Shown in pieces: positions 13,545-24,917 of a stretch of DNA of 64,000 nt. Made by a program: the position numbers and the translations under genes. Every line of letters begins with the position of its first letter. The first letter of the stretch is position 1. Source of the stretch: Platycnemis pennipes (taxonomy: Eukaryota > Arthropoda > Insecta > Odonata > Platycnemididae). The notes under the pieces are model-generated. The model was not told where the DNA came from. It did no database searches and saw only the letters and a program-made list of their open reading frames with translations. The stretch is from the NCBI GenBank assembly GCA_933228895.1, contig OW121853.1, forward strand, positions 75,748,645-75,812,644, read 5' to 3'.

Positions 13545-13605
13545 TCTACATAGTTACCTGCAGGCCACCGTAAAGGTGTGTGGCAGGGGGCGAATGTTTC
13601 CCAAG
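13545..13605 (-). mobile_element. CR1/Jockey-like LINE 3' tail fragment, minus strand
   Basis: It carries the family's terminal signature: TACATCTACA, then GGCCACCGTAAAGGTGTGTG and GCAGGGGGCGAATGTTT. Only the last 60 bp or so of the element is left. Confidence 0.6.
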
Positions 13606-14029
13606 CATGCTTCACTTATCACGCTCAAAGAGGATTATTTTAGTAGAATTTTAGAACTATAACAAAGACAATGCAAAGCAGGTATGTAAAAACGTGCTGT
13701 TAGTTGAGTTAGCTAAAACAATTTATACCAACAGGCAGCTACCCAGGCTACATGTAGATAAACGTGTTCATTTTTTTAAATATATTCACAGGTATTCAGA
13801 TCACGTATTATGCAGGGGAAAAATGAAATCCTAAATCTGTTGGTCCGGCAATCTATTTCTTTATTTTTATATTCATGTTGGAGTTGGATTTTTATATTAT
13901 AGAAATGAATGTAGCCTTTTGAGTCATAAAATCCAACTGCGGTAGTATATTTTCTTGTATTAATTGGCGTACGTTAATACTAGCCAATGTTCCCTTGTGC
14001 GTGCAGGTAGATGATGTTGATGTAATGTA

Positions 14030-14100
14030 AGTTTGGAAATGACTCACCACTTGCCATACACCTTAGAGGTGGCTTGCAGGATGATCTTTGGATGTAGATC
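14030..14100 (+). mobile_element. CR1/Jockey-like LINE 3' tail fragment, plus strand
   Basis: It reads CACCACTTGCCATACACCTT, AGAGGTGGCTTGCAGG and GGATGTAGATC, a diverged version of the same LINE terminus in the opposite orientation to the tail 450 bp upstream. Confidence 0.55.
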
Positions 14101-14125
14101 CGTCATCAGCTCCGCCATCGGTATT

Positions 14126-14250
14126 TCTTTGAAACATTTTCCTCGCTTTTTGATTGGTATTTTTGATGCGAGACTCGGATGAAAATTAAGTATCATACTT
14201 ATTTCTTTTTTCGGTGCTTACAATCGAATTAGATGCATTTATGGCACACG
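14126..14250 (+). repeat. Dispersed repeat segment shared with 16.05 kb
   Basis: About 115 bp (TTCTTTGAAACATTTTCCTC onward, through GATGCGAGACTCGGATGAAA) is repeated in the same orientation at 16052-16165 with few differences. Confidence 0.8.
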
Positions 14251-14310
14251 ATTGACCCATTTTCACGATACGTTTTCGGGTATGCTGAATTTGGTTAGAT
14301 TACAATGGAG

Positions 14311-14617
14311 GTTGCGCTTGGAACCGTCGGGATTACCTAGAATGGGTAACCATGGAGTCACGTGGTACAAACACGAGTGGTTTTCAAATTAACTGTCTGA
14401 ATCGCTCGTTAAAATAGCATTAATTGTTTTCACTTGAGTTTACTAATCCGTCCCGACTATAGAGCCCACAGATGAGATAAAACTCGAGTGTAAACAATGA
14501 ACGAGGTTTTATCATCAGCGGTTTTAACACGCCAAATTTGCTAACCATTCGTGTTTCTACCACGTGACTCCATGGTAACCTATTCGAGATTATTCCGACA
14601 TTTAAAACACGACCCCT
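14311..14617. mobile_element. Foldback MITE, family F1
   Basis: Two arms of roughly 90 bp are inverted relative to each other. The left arm begins GGAACCGTCGGGATTACCTA and continues through GGAGTCACGTGGTACAAACA. The right arm is its complement and ends in AAAACACGACCCCTA. The centre has CGACTATAGAGCCCACAGAT. Further copies lie at 16.2, 18.5, 24.5 and 56.6 kb. There is no coding capacity. The superfamily is not settled. Confidence 0.85.
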
Positions 14618-16051
14618 AGCACTGAAATGAGAGTTGATCTCCTAACTACTCTCCCTTTCCCAAATGCGTTCGTTGTCAGCACCCTCGTCTCAGGAGTATG
14701 ATTTCTCCTCTCTCTTTCCCCTAACTATTCTTCCCCCCTCTCCTCATCCCTCCCCTCTCACCCTTCCCCCTCCCATATGCACACGCGTCATCCTTCGTTA
14801 ATGATCGGGGCTCTTCCTCATCCAAAGCAAAGACGCCCCCCCCTCCCCTCCTTCCTGTCATTCTTCATCTCTCCTCCGCTTCTCACCAGTGTCTCGAGTT
14901 TTCCTTTTCTTTTTCGAACCTCTCCTCTTTTAAGATACGTAAAAATATCTCCTAAATTAAGGATGGGAGGATTAGCTAGGAACCCCGCCCTGTGGAGTGA
15001 ACACAGTTTATCAACGTTATCATATGTGTATGTGTGTGTATCCTAGGGTTTTATCCAAGGACTCATAAAGGACGAGGTGATGACGTCTGCCGTTGAAATA
15101 TTTTAGGTACCTACTCGAAAATGTTTGCGGATATACTCTCTTCAACTGTTTTTTGTTAACCAATCAGATTATAATGCAACGAAGTGGTCCAATGAAAAGA
15201 AGGGACTGAAAACAAAAAAATTATTTTTAACCTAGGAAACAAGCTTCTTGGTTGAGGTCGTAATGTTGTTGGAGGGGGCATTGACATGCTAGCCAATGGA
15301 TAACAATGAAGCATGAATGGGGGTGCTTGGGATTAAGCCCCACCTACTCCGTTCAAAGCAGTGAGTTCTCCACAGCCTCTAATGGAGACTGAAATTGTTT
15401 ATTTTATAACAATTTAATCGTGCCAAAATGCTAATGAAACTGAATCAAGTCATATTTCTAAGGATATTTGATGGAGGCAATGCATTTGAAACCCCTGGAA
15501 GACAATTTTATCACAGAAACTGATTCGAATGTGTACTACCTATTGAAACTACATATTTGGCACTTGTTTCAATGTTTGCGAACTGTTCTTTGCTTATTTG
15601 ACGAATTAATAGAAATGAATTTAATTACCCATTCGTCTACTCAAAGTTTAACCGTTTGGAAACACAACTTCATTCGTTACCAATACCGCGAGGAGGAAGG
15701 CCATAAATAGTTCTTACCTACATATGGCCGCTGGCTTCTAAAATCAGCTGTGATGCCTTATCCCCCAGAAAAATTCTAACCTCCTTGGGTTTTGACCTAG
15801 AGAGGGCAAGGTATCGAGGTAGTTTGAAAAGATCAGTTCAAAATGCAGTTCAAAAGACTCAGGTGTCATCAGCTCAGTGAATTCTTCTCGGGTTTTTTAA
15901 TAGGGTTTAGGCTCTCCGTCTTTGCCAACGTTTTGGTGACCGATTCGCAGGACTTACGTCTTCAGAACTTTCATCAGACCAATCAGAACTTTCGTCTTCA
16001 GCTCATTTTTTTCTGTATAATCTGAAATGAAGCAAGGGCGGGGTTTTTCTT
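14618..16051. other. Pyrimidine-rich tract, then unassigned DNA
   Basis: From about 14640 to 14930 the plus strand is strongly C/T-rich. An 89-codon frame there is low-complexity and not called. The rest to 16051 shows no gene. Confidence 0.4.
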
Positions 16052-16285
16052 TGAAACATTTTCCTCGCTTTTAGATCGGTATTTTTGATGCGAGATTCGG
16101 ATGAAAATTAAGTATCATACTTATTTCTTTTTTCGGTGCTTCAAATTGAATTAGATGCGTAATTTGTGTTTTAAACGTCGGAATAATCTCGAATAGGTTA
16201 CCATGGAGTCACGTGGTACAAACACGAATGGTTAGCAAATTTGGCGTGTTAAAACCGCTGATGATAAAACATCATTCGTTATTGG
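16052..16285. mobile_element. Rearranged copy: shared segment fused to one F1 MITE arm
   Basis: The first part (16052-16165) repeats 14126-14240. It is joined directly to about 110 bp (16168-16275) that equals the reverse complement of the right arm of the 14.3-kb MITE, including CGGAATAATCTCGAATAGGT and CGTGTTAAAACCGCTGATGA. The other MITE arm is missing. Confidence 0.75.
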
Positions 16286-17000
16286 ATATTTGAAAAAATA
16301 ATAATTTTACAAATTTTTATTGACTGTAGCTCTGTCAAGTCTGTTGGGATAGCTTTGATAAATCGTTCATTCGGGTGGGACCTTGAGGATAATTAACGTC
16401 AGTAGTTGTAGGCGTGCACGCCTGTAAACATTTCTGAGATGCAAGTCAGGTGCCTCTTTTGAGTGGGCGGGCAAGAAAACACGGGAAGGACCTCCTTCCT
16501 CACCCCCTCCTTAAATCCCACCCACGCCTTACTTAAGAAAGTCTCGTAAGGCGCGCACATCTCTTTTGTCTTCTTCTACTTCTCCCTTCTCATCTTAGTC
16601 TCATCATTCCGATCGTGTTTGTATCTATCCTTCTTATGCTGTTCACGTCTCTCGAATCTTTCCCGCCTCAAAGTCTCGAAGAGATAAGTGGCGGATGTGT
16701 AACCTACACCTACCGCTTACGTGGATCGAATGCCGCGTATAAAAAAAAAACATTTGCCCGATGATGTTGTCTTATTTACTGGCACACTTATTTCCAGGAT
16801 GATTTGTTTCAACGATTTTTTTCTTAATTTATTTTCTTTAGTCTATTTTCCACGGCCGTTTCGTAGTAATGGCGTCTGTAAATCTCCCTAATAGAATAAA
16901 AATGTTGGAGATATTAATATCATTTGATTCCCCTAGGGGTTTGGCATTTTTTCCGCAATTTTATCCGTTTATCTGACGAATTTTGCAAATGTATTACCAT
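16286..17000. other. Unassigned
   Basis: A moderately GC-rich part (about 16400-16720) contains pyrimidine-rich runs. No gene or repeat was recognised. Confidence 0.35.
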
Positions 17001-17560
17001 TGAGTACCTAAGTATAATATAGAAGACTCACCGAAAAGGGCAAAAATGTTGTAAAACATATTGGATGTAGTACTGGAAGGTTTCTGTAGATGGCGTGGGA
17101 AGACTTTTTTGCGTTACTTAACAAGCAATAGATATCGCTTCCATCGATTTCGTTTTTCTTATCGCCTTAAGCGACGCAGTCGAGAAGTGTCGTGAAGTCT
17201 TCTTCGTCTGCTTCTTGCAGAGTTGGATTATTTGTTTTTTATGATACAACAAGGATTCCCTCTGAGAGAAGATATGTTGGCTTTAATAGTGTGAGATATG
17301 TTAACTTATCCATGTGACGGTTGACGTTAGGTATAGGCATATCGCACCACTATAATTAAATAACAAAACTACAACAATAACATGTTATGTGCTGCTCAAG
17401 TCGTTTGGACAAACGAAAGCAATGGAAGCGATATATATCGTTTGTGACGTAACGCGAAAAATTCTTACCACGACATCTATGGAAATCTTCCATTACTACG
17501 TCCAAAACGTATAACAGCTTTGTTCTATGTGGTGAGCCCTTTAAAGTATACTTACTCTAT
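17001..17560. mobile_element. Long-TIR non-autonomous DNA element, copy 1
   Basis: The two ends are inverted repeats of roughly 160 bp. Landmarks on the left are AGTATAATATAGAAG, GGATGTAGTACTGGAAGG, GTAGATGGCGTGG and ATATCGCTTCCAT. The right end carries their complements in reverse order and closes with TATACTTACTC. The internal part of about 200 bp is non-coding. A second copy lies at 46876-47373. Long TIRs without coding sequence fit a MITE of a long-TIR superfamily, which I cannot name. Confidence 0.85.
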
Positions 17561-18139
17561 GGTACTACATTGTTCATCTTATTTCTCTTAAAGTTTTAAT
17601 AGGTACAAAAATAACTTCGTTTGTCCAAGTACCGCGAACAGTAAGCCCATGTATGTCTGTTCCTACCAAGATGCCTGCTGGCTTCAGCTACGATTCGTCT
17701 CCAGTGTATTCCTAACCACCTGGACGGAAATAAACTTGACTTACCATGTATTCCAGCAGAAACACACCTTTTTTCGTTTTCCTTTCGAGGGGGTGGGGAG
17801 AGGCGTTGCCTAGCGATATGCATGGAATCAGCTGGTTCGTAGTCGGGGGAAAATAAGATGGGGGGGGGGGGGAGGTTCAGATCGGGGATGGCCCAGAGGG
17901 TACGGGACGTAATGGGCATGGAGCGAAGAATGTGTGTCCGTGAGTGAGATGGGCGAGGTTGACGCGGTTAGAGGCGGAACTTGGACGTGAAACTAGCCCT
18001 TCAGCCAACCGTGTCCCCAGGACTATAATTTCCGGACGTCGCGCACCTCGATTTATCGAAGGAAGGTTTCGTGCATCTTAAGGAAGCCCATCACCGGGCA
18101 GGGAGATTACCGCCACTTTTCCAAAGCGAAAATATATAC
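17561..18139. other. Unassigned; poly-G run
   Basis: A run of about 12 G at 17860-17871 lies in a GC-rich patch (17750-18080). No supported gene. Confidence 0.4.
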
Positions 18140-18518
18140 AGCGTAACTGGGTAATTTGAACTTGAAATTACTCGAAATATTCGGCAATTGAAATATTTTA
18201 TGGGTGAGTTTTTTGAACTTTATTTTCGTTATTTCGAACGTTTTCGTTATTTAATTTTTTCTTCATTTCGAACACCGCTGTTCCCAAGCCAAAAAATATA
18301 CATCGGAACTCGGATAATCCGAGCATCCATAACTCGAGATCTTCGTTATTTCGACAATTTTGTTTCGTTCCTAACGTTTTGTTTGAAATCGCGTTGATAA
18401 ATATTGGGTACTTCTAACTCTATTTTCGTTTTTTCGAACTTCTTACGTCAAAGAAACCACCGAGTACTTCACCAACTCGGATTTTCTAAGGAATCGCATC
18501 GTTTGTTCAGCTAATAAA
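18140..18518 (+). repeat. AT-rich region with recurring TTCGAAC / TTCGTTATTTCG motifs
   Basis: The motif family TTCGTTATTTCGAAC recurs irregularly from 18210 to 18450. It resembles the minisatellite at 19014, suggesting both belong to one degraded element. Pogo/Tigger-like elements often have such TTCGAA-rich ends, but no transposase sequence is present, so that link is only a suggestion. Confidence 0.4.
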
Positions 18519-18700
18519 CCAGGAGAGATTTCGTTGAAACCGTCGGGATTATCTCGATTAGGTAACCAGGAAGTCACATGGCACAAACTGGAATTGTTCC
18601 CAAATTTTGTCACTTTGAATCACTCACTCTCTGTCTTACTCATAATTGTTTTCACTTGAATTATTCTCATATGTCTCTATAGCGTAGAGCCCCCCGAAAC
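18519..18700 (+). mobile_element. Foldback MITE F1, left half only
   Basis: It begins CCAGGAGAGATTTCGTTGAA and continues with the F1 left arm (ACCGTCGGGATTATCTCGA) to the centre (TCTATAGCGTAGAGCCCC), where similarity stops. The right arm is absent. Confidence 0.75.
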
Positions 18701-19013
18701 AATCATGGAAAGTTTTCGGAAAGCTGATTTCGTGATAAAAGATAGTGGAAGTGCCGATCTAAATCTAGTGTTTGAAGTTGTGCTTTCAGTTGCTGCATTT
18801 TCAGTTAGTTAGTAATTTGGATTCATGTATTACGAATGACAAAATTAAATCAGGGATGTTAACTATGATTTCTACCCTTTTCACGATCTGGAAATATGAC
18901 TTATTATGACATCATGACAAGACTAATCATGTGTAAAAATATGTTTGTTAAACCATGTAGTTAGAGTAATTTTAATAACCTTTTCTGTCCAATACGAATT
19001 TTTAGAATGCCTA

Positions 19014-19230
19014 TTCGAGTTTTGGGATAGTTCGAGTTTTGGGATAGTTCGAGTTTTGGGATAGTTCGAGTTTTGGGAAAGTTCGAGTTTTGGGAGTGTT
19101 CGAGTTTTGGGATAGTTCGAATTTTAGGATAATTTGTAATATGGGCTAATTCGAACTTTGGGATAGTTTGAATCTTAGGATAATTCGTATTTTGGGATTA
19201 TTCGATTTTTGGATAATTCGGTTGAGGTTT
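19014..19230 (+). repeat. 17-bp minisatellite, about 12 units
   Basis: Units of GTTCGAGTTTTGGGATA run head to tail. The first six or so (19014-19125) are almost identical. Later units decay to variants such as ATTCGTATTTTGGGATT. The gradient of identity suggests recent expansion at the left edge of an older array. Confidence 0.9.
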
Positions 19231-21420
19231 CAATCATCCAAGCTCCAGTTATTTCGTATCCAAACCCACGCTGTAATTAATAAATAATAAAACTGATTTT
19301 GGAGTTTGTATGTCTGTGACATTTGGCTGCGTATTCAGGGAATATTCTTATGCTCAAACAGGGAAAAATCAGTGCGTTAGATACTCCTGAGTGTCGATTT
19401 TGTGGATCCATGTTTCTTTATTCAGCTAGCCCACGACCACAACGATGATGTGCCGACAATGATTTTTATATACGTATTTTATTTGTGATTACGTATAGAG
19501 TTGAAGTTGATGCAACGTGACTACCACGTTTCTGTTGTAGCAACATTTGAGTCGAATACCAAGCGCCATTATCATAATCGTCTAGATTGTCATGGACGAC
19601 GCAAAAGCCCTAAGTTTTAAAATAAAAGATATTTTGTCCAAACTCCATTGTCATTCACTTGGTTCTGAAATTTTAACTGCTTTAGCGTAATCAAACAAGA
19701 TCATGCGATTGCATTCCCTGGAATGAATTCGCAAAACAAACTTATAGCATTCCTCATCTATATGTTTAAATGTTGGAGTATTTATTACGAATTTTCACCA
19801 ATTGTACAAAAATGAAGGAACTCTTCGCCTATGAGGTGCAAGCACATGGTGGGTCTAGTTAATTTCATTATTTTGTACGCTGTATTTGAATTTTTTGAAA
19901 CGTCATCTTTGTGTTCTTTGTGCATGTTCTTTTTTCGTCCCAATTCCCCCCTACACTCCGTCCATTCCCTTGCTTTTCGTCCCGCTTAGCTTCTTTCTTT
20001 TTTTTTCCACTCACAACGCTCGCGTTTCGTTCCTCGCTTGTTTTTTGTTCCGGCTGCACGGTTCACGGTTTTGGTTTCGGGCGTGCGAAAAATCTTCCCT
20101 TCCCCCAAATGTGTTCGCGTGCGAAAGCGTGGAAATAACGGCGAATTGAGTTTCGTGATACTATTGTTTCGGTGTTTTTATTTTTTTTACGTTTTTGTTT
20201 TTTTTTAAATTTTTTTGTGTCTCTTTGTAGAATAATTTTGATTCTCTCCCCCCTCACCCGTAGTCAACTCGTGTTCTTTTTTCCCACAAGTGAGAATCAT
20301 CATGAGCATACTGCTTAATTTGTTTTTATGTGTTCCAGGGTAAATGGGTTGAATTTACTCCATACTATATATATTTTTCGTGGTGCTAATGGATATTTTT
20401 TTGGCGGATGGTGACCTCCATCTTGAATCTAATTTGGTCTTATCTTGTATCTTATCTTATCCGGTCTTATTCGTTCATTTGTTTCGCATGTTTGTTCGAT
20501 TGTTGTTTTTTTTTCTTTAAAACGTGTTTTCGCGCCGAAAACAAAATAAAATTTATTTCTCGAACATAACATGCGTATGATGTTTAGGGTAGTCGTCGGC
20601 TGTGATTTACGGCCAGGATAGTACGGACCCTTGGAGCGTGCGCTTGTAACCCTTGCCTTTTGGTGGAAGGTCGAGCAAATTGGCCCGAGGGATGATGCTC
20701 CTTCCCATGATTCAATTTCGCCACTTTCCGCCGCCGCCGCAGGGTTGATTGTGTTACCTTTCTCCAACATGGCGGCCGGCGACTTAAGTGCATGATACAC
20801 CTCCAGGAGTTTAATGGTATTCTCCACCACGTAGGTATGCCATCGCAAGATTAATTTTATGCTAAAAGATTACATTTTAACCCTTTTAGAATTTTTATCT
20901 ATTCAAATATTGGAACTTTTGCCCACGTTTGATGAAGATTAATATAATATTTTCCAATTTTCACTCATTTCTCTTTCTATACATTTCAGCGAACTAATTT
21001 CTTGAATCATTACTTAGCAATGTTTTATTTCCATAGGGGTCCTGTTTCATTAAACTGGCTTGATTAAAATATTATTCATTTCTTCCCTACGCTTTTTCAC
21101 GCACCTGTCATTTCATTTGTTTTTTGGCAAAAAATATGTAGTACGTGTGTTATGTAGAAATCAGTATTGTAAAAAAATTAGATATTTTTGTACAGTAACC
21201 GAAGATATCGAAGAAACGACATGAGCTTCATGTGTGCTTAGCAACACGTTTGTTTAGAACGGGCAGATAATCAGCTTGGTAGCCTCTTATTTATCGTAGC
21301 GATATAGGTACCTATATTGTTTGCTGGAGTAGAAAATATTCTATTGATATAGTTTCTGTATATACCCCAGCTAATGGCGCCCTGACTATGAGGATAGGTG
21401 TTAGGATAGAATAGGAAGGT
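19231..21420. other. Unassigned
   Basis: T-rich and pyrimidine-rich (19880-20260), with one GC-richer patch at 20590-20800. Frames up to 139 codons (20429-20848, minus) overlap others and show no domain. No gene called. Confidence 0.35.
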
Positions 21421-21540
21421 TAAATGGGAAAGCCGGAGGGAAACCCGGTGTTTATCATGTGATTAGCCTGCACCTAGAAGGCCACAGGTTGACGCCCAAT
21501 CCGACGTACGGAGTTTTAAATCCTGAATGCTATACGTAAA
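21421..21540 (-). mobile_element. SINE body fragment, minus strand
   Basis: It contains GGAGGGAAACCCGG, an AGAAGGCC-type centre and CCCAATCCGACGTACGGAGT, the same order of landmarks as the SINE at 56.9-57.15 kb. No tRNA-like head is seen here. Confidence 0.5.
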
Positions 21541-24500
21541 AGGCAAACTGGTCATTTCAGTCTGAGGCAGGACAATATATAGGCTTTATGCCTAGTTTTT
21601 TGTAATAACGCTGTTACACTTATACCATATTCCATTAATCGTGTGTTAGAATCTTTTTAATATAAATTTATTCCATTTATGCTTTCTGTATGTGTTGTTT
21701 TGTGTTATTTCGTGAATAATTTTTATGAGTGACCCCACGTTTTACATTTTTATTTGGAAGTATCTTCTTCTTTTTTCGTGATTGTATTTCGTTGTCTTAT
21801 TATACCTCCTTCCATGCTCTATTTGAGATTATTCTCATTTATAATATCCAGTTTTTAAAATATCAGTGAATATTAGAATTGGAAAAAAATCACCATTAAA
21901 AATATTAGAAGTTAACTTAACGTTTCAGTCGGTTTCCCGATCCGGTTCCTATTGCTCATTAAATCTCTTTTTAACCCTTTTTAAGGAAGGAACCAGAATC
22001 TTTTCTAAATATACTGCGTGGACACCTCATCGCTTCCTCATGGGTTTTTCACGTACCGCTGTCCGCTTTAACATTAACCTAAGCAGACGCGTATATTTCC
22101 GTACGCCTGCGAATTTATATGAGGAAGGGGGGCGGGTGTGGGGGCGAATAGCCCCACCGCGTGTTGTCTTCCGCCCCCGGTGGCGTGGCATCCATTTTAG
22201 TGTCCTTTGAGGGCTCCCCCTAAGATGATGTCGAATGACTTGATTTACATTCCGTCGTTGAAAAAAGGGGAGTGCGGATGAGTTGGGCGGGCGGTTTGGG
22301 CCTCCCGTAGCCGATATTTTTAAATATAGCCACGTCAGGGTTCGCCAATTAGGCACCTAAAGGAAGGAAAAAAAGCAGTCTTGAAGCGTGTCTTTTGACA
22401 CCAATTAATGGCTGCCGAATTTCGCCAATCTATTGTTGCCGTCGGCGTCGTTAGCAACGGCTGTTTATCCTTTTGCGACGCCATTTTAGAGTCCGTAGTA
22501 AATATTACCAATTTTCATCCCGCTCTTTTCTTTGGATAACGACATCTAAGTATTTTTCGTGGTATTTTAGAATAATTTAGTGAGAAATGGAAATAAATAT
22601 ATTATTTGGTAACATTATGCTGTTGCCAAATGTGAATGTAGTTTTCAGAAATCCTTTTAAGCATGACTAGGTACTTGGAATTCTCATTACTTGACGAAAG
22701 TCAGAGTACCTGGGATATGTTTAATTTTAACCTGAATTTATTACACACGATCGTGGGACAGTAGCTTTAAAAATAAAAGCTGTCCTTCATTTTCAAGTTT
22801 GATCAATCCTAATCTATTTTTCGTTGATAGCTGTGGAGATATGGAATAGACCTCCACATTTTTGAGAATAATGCACTGCAATGTCACTCTTCTATTTACT
22901 CTTTCGCGTCAAATTGGTTTTTGCTGTATTTTATAAAGAAGACCTCAATATCAAAGTAATGATTTGCGGTGCCTGGTCACGATAGCCATACATATCGATA
23001 TGCACCGATAACATATATATCATTAGGTCAGATAATGGATACACTATTGGTAGTGATGTTACCGATGATTGCTTCGAGATTCATCTCTTCCTCTGTACCT
23101 ATTCTGCTTTAAAATATCTATCAATTTTTATCGATCGATAAGCTGCATTTTAGTCACGTGAATGGTAAAGAAATTAATAATAATTGCTTAGTGAACTCTC
23201 GGGTTTATTTAAATCAGGGAAAACATTACAATGTGTGAAGCATCTTCTTCTAGCAAGTATTATGAAGTCTTCAAGACAGAGTGAACCTTGGTTTCCGTAG
23301 TAATTAACTGGAATTGTATTAGCGCCGTAAATTTATTTCTAGGCGTCTATACCATTATGGATGCAATTTCAGATGGCTTTGTCGATAGATTTGCTGCGCA
23401 GTGGACGCTGTTTATTACTCAATTTCCTGCCAACTTATATTTATAGCCATCGAGGACGCTTCATTTTCTCTTTAATTTTTTGCGAAGATATGGCGAATCA
23501 TCATATGTTCTTTGCGATGTCCTTGAGACTTATTCATTTAAAAAAATAACAATAATTGAAGCAATCAGAATCCGTACGCTTCAGTCTGAATTAATGACGT
23601 TTCGAAGAGTAGAATCATGGACTTCACGTCGGCGATTCGGATCGGAGATAAATTGCAAGGCTAATGGGTTTAACGTCAAGCAATTAATACGCTTCCTGTA
23701 AGATGCCAGAAAAATCCCATTTACTCTACGTATTTAAGTGGGTACATAGAGTTCATCTCCGTTTGTACTCGCAGTGATGTATTCTTTGGATATTCCTCAT
23801 GCATAAAATTTTCCGTTGTTACACTTTCTATAGTCTAATATCTAAATATGTATGCGGTAAAAAAATGCATGCTGTTAATTGCTCATAGATTCATGTCAAT
23901 ATCTTCATTAAAACTGTTGGAAATTACAAAGTTGATACTTGATTCATACCTTTTAGCGCAATGGATTGGAAATATTTTTTAAAAATAAAGCGAACTGTAG
24001 GTTTTTTCTGAATTACCACCAGGAATGCTATTCTTAAAACATAAATATTTTTGCTTGACTAAATATTGCCAGCTTGCCAGATGTGTCAACTTTCAATCAC
24101 TTTCATTACTTTAACCTCTCTTTAGGTTTCAAGCAGGTAAATACTGATCCTGCAACGATTACCTACATAGTGATCATCACGATCACCTAACAGTCGCATG
24201 AATGGATAGGGATCTTTAAGAATGATTATCGCTGTTTCGTGATAATTGAAACTTCTGACCCTCCAAGACTAAAGAAAATGTCATTTGATTGAGGGAATAT
24301 AGTCCATGAAAATTTATCCCGCAGCTAAAGCCATTAATATTGCCGGTACCTAACGATCGATGCGTTCTAGTTGAACTGTGAGCGTGCTTGTTAATTTAGC
24401 GGAATTCCTTATTCTCCTGTCTGCCAAGAGTGCAGGTGATGCACAGTCAGGTTTCTTTGTCACCTGTCGATACGGTATGCTTTGATGTCGCGTAGTTTCA

Positions 24501-24548
24501 TTATTATTATTAAGCATTAAGTTCTTATATTACACGAAATTTGTGCGT
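21541..24548. other. About 3 kb with no recognised gene
   Basis: A GC-rich island with CpG lies at about 22085-22500 between AT-rich flanks. Overlapping frames of 109-114 codons there run on both strands without domains. It may be a promoter/CpG region, but there is no transcript evidence. Confidence 0.35.
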
Positions 24549-24917
24549 CCAGGCGGGCTTTGTTTGAAACCGTCGGATTTATCTCGAATAGGTAACCAAG
24601 AAGTCACGTGGTACAAACGCGAATGGTGCGAAAATTTGATACATTTGAAGCGCTCATTACAATCTAACTCATTTCCATGAGTTTTATTATCTGGGGCTCT
24701 GTGCTTGAGACGAATGAGAAAGTCTCAAGTGATAACAATGAGTTAGAATGCAATGTTCGAATGAAACTCACCAAGCTTGCTAACCATTGGTCTTTTAATC
24801 ACGTGACTCCTTGGTTACCTATTCGAGATAATCACGACGTTTCATACCATTGAGGTATACCTCAATGGTATGAAACGTGAGGTATACCTCAATGGTTTCA
24901 AACACAGCCCCTCTGGG
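24549..24917. mobile_element. Foldback MITE F1 with an internal palindrome
   Basis: The left arm starts CCAGGCGGGCTTTGTTTGAA, followed by ACCGTCGGATTTATCTCGAA. The right arm carries ACGTGACTCCTTGGTTACCT and ends AACACAGCCCCTCTGG. The copy is longer than its relatives because a perfect 38-bp palindrome plus a partial repeat of it sit in the right arm (24839-24897). Confidence 0.85.
24839..24876. repeat. Perfect 38-bp palindrome
   Basis: The arms are 19 bp with no loop. The left arm is GTTTCATACCATTGAGGTA and the right is its exact complement. A third, partial copy of the arm follows at 24879-24899 (GAGGTATACCTCAATGGTTT). Confidence 0.97.
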
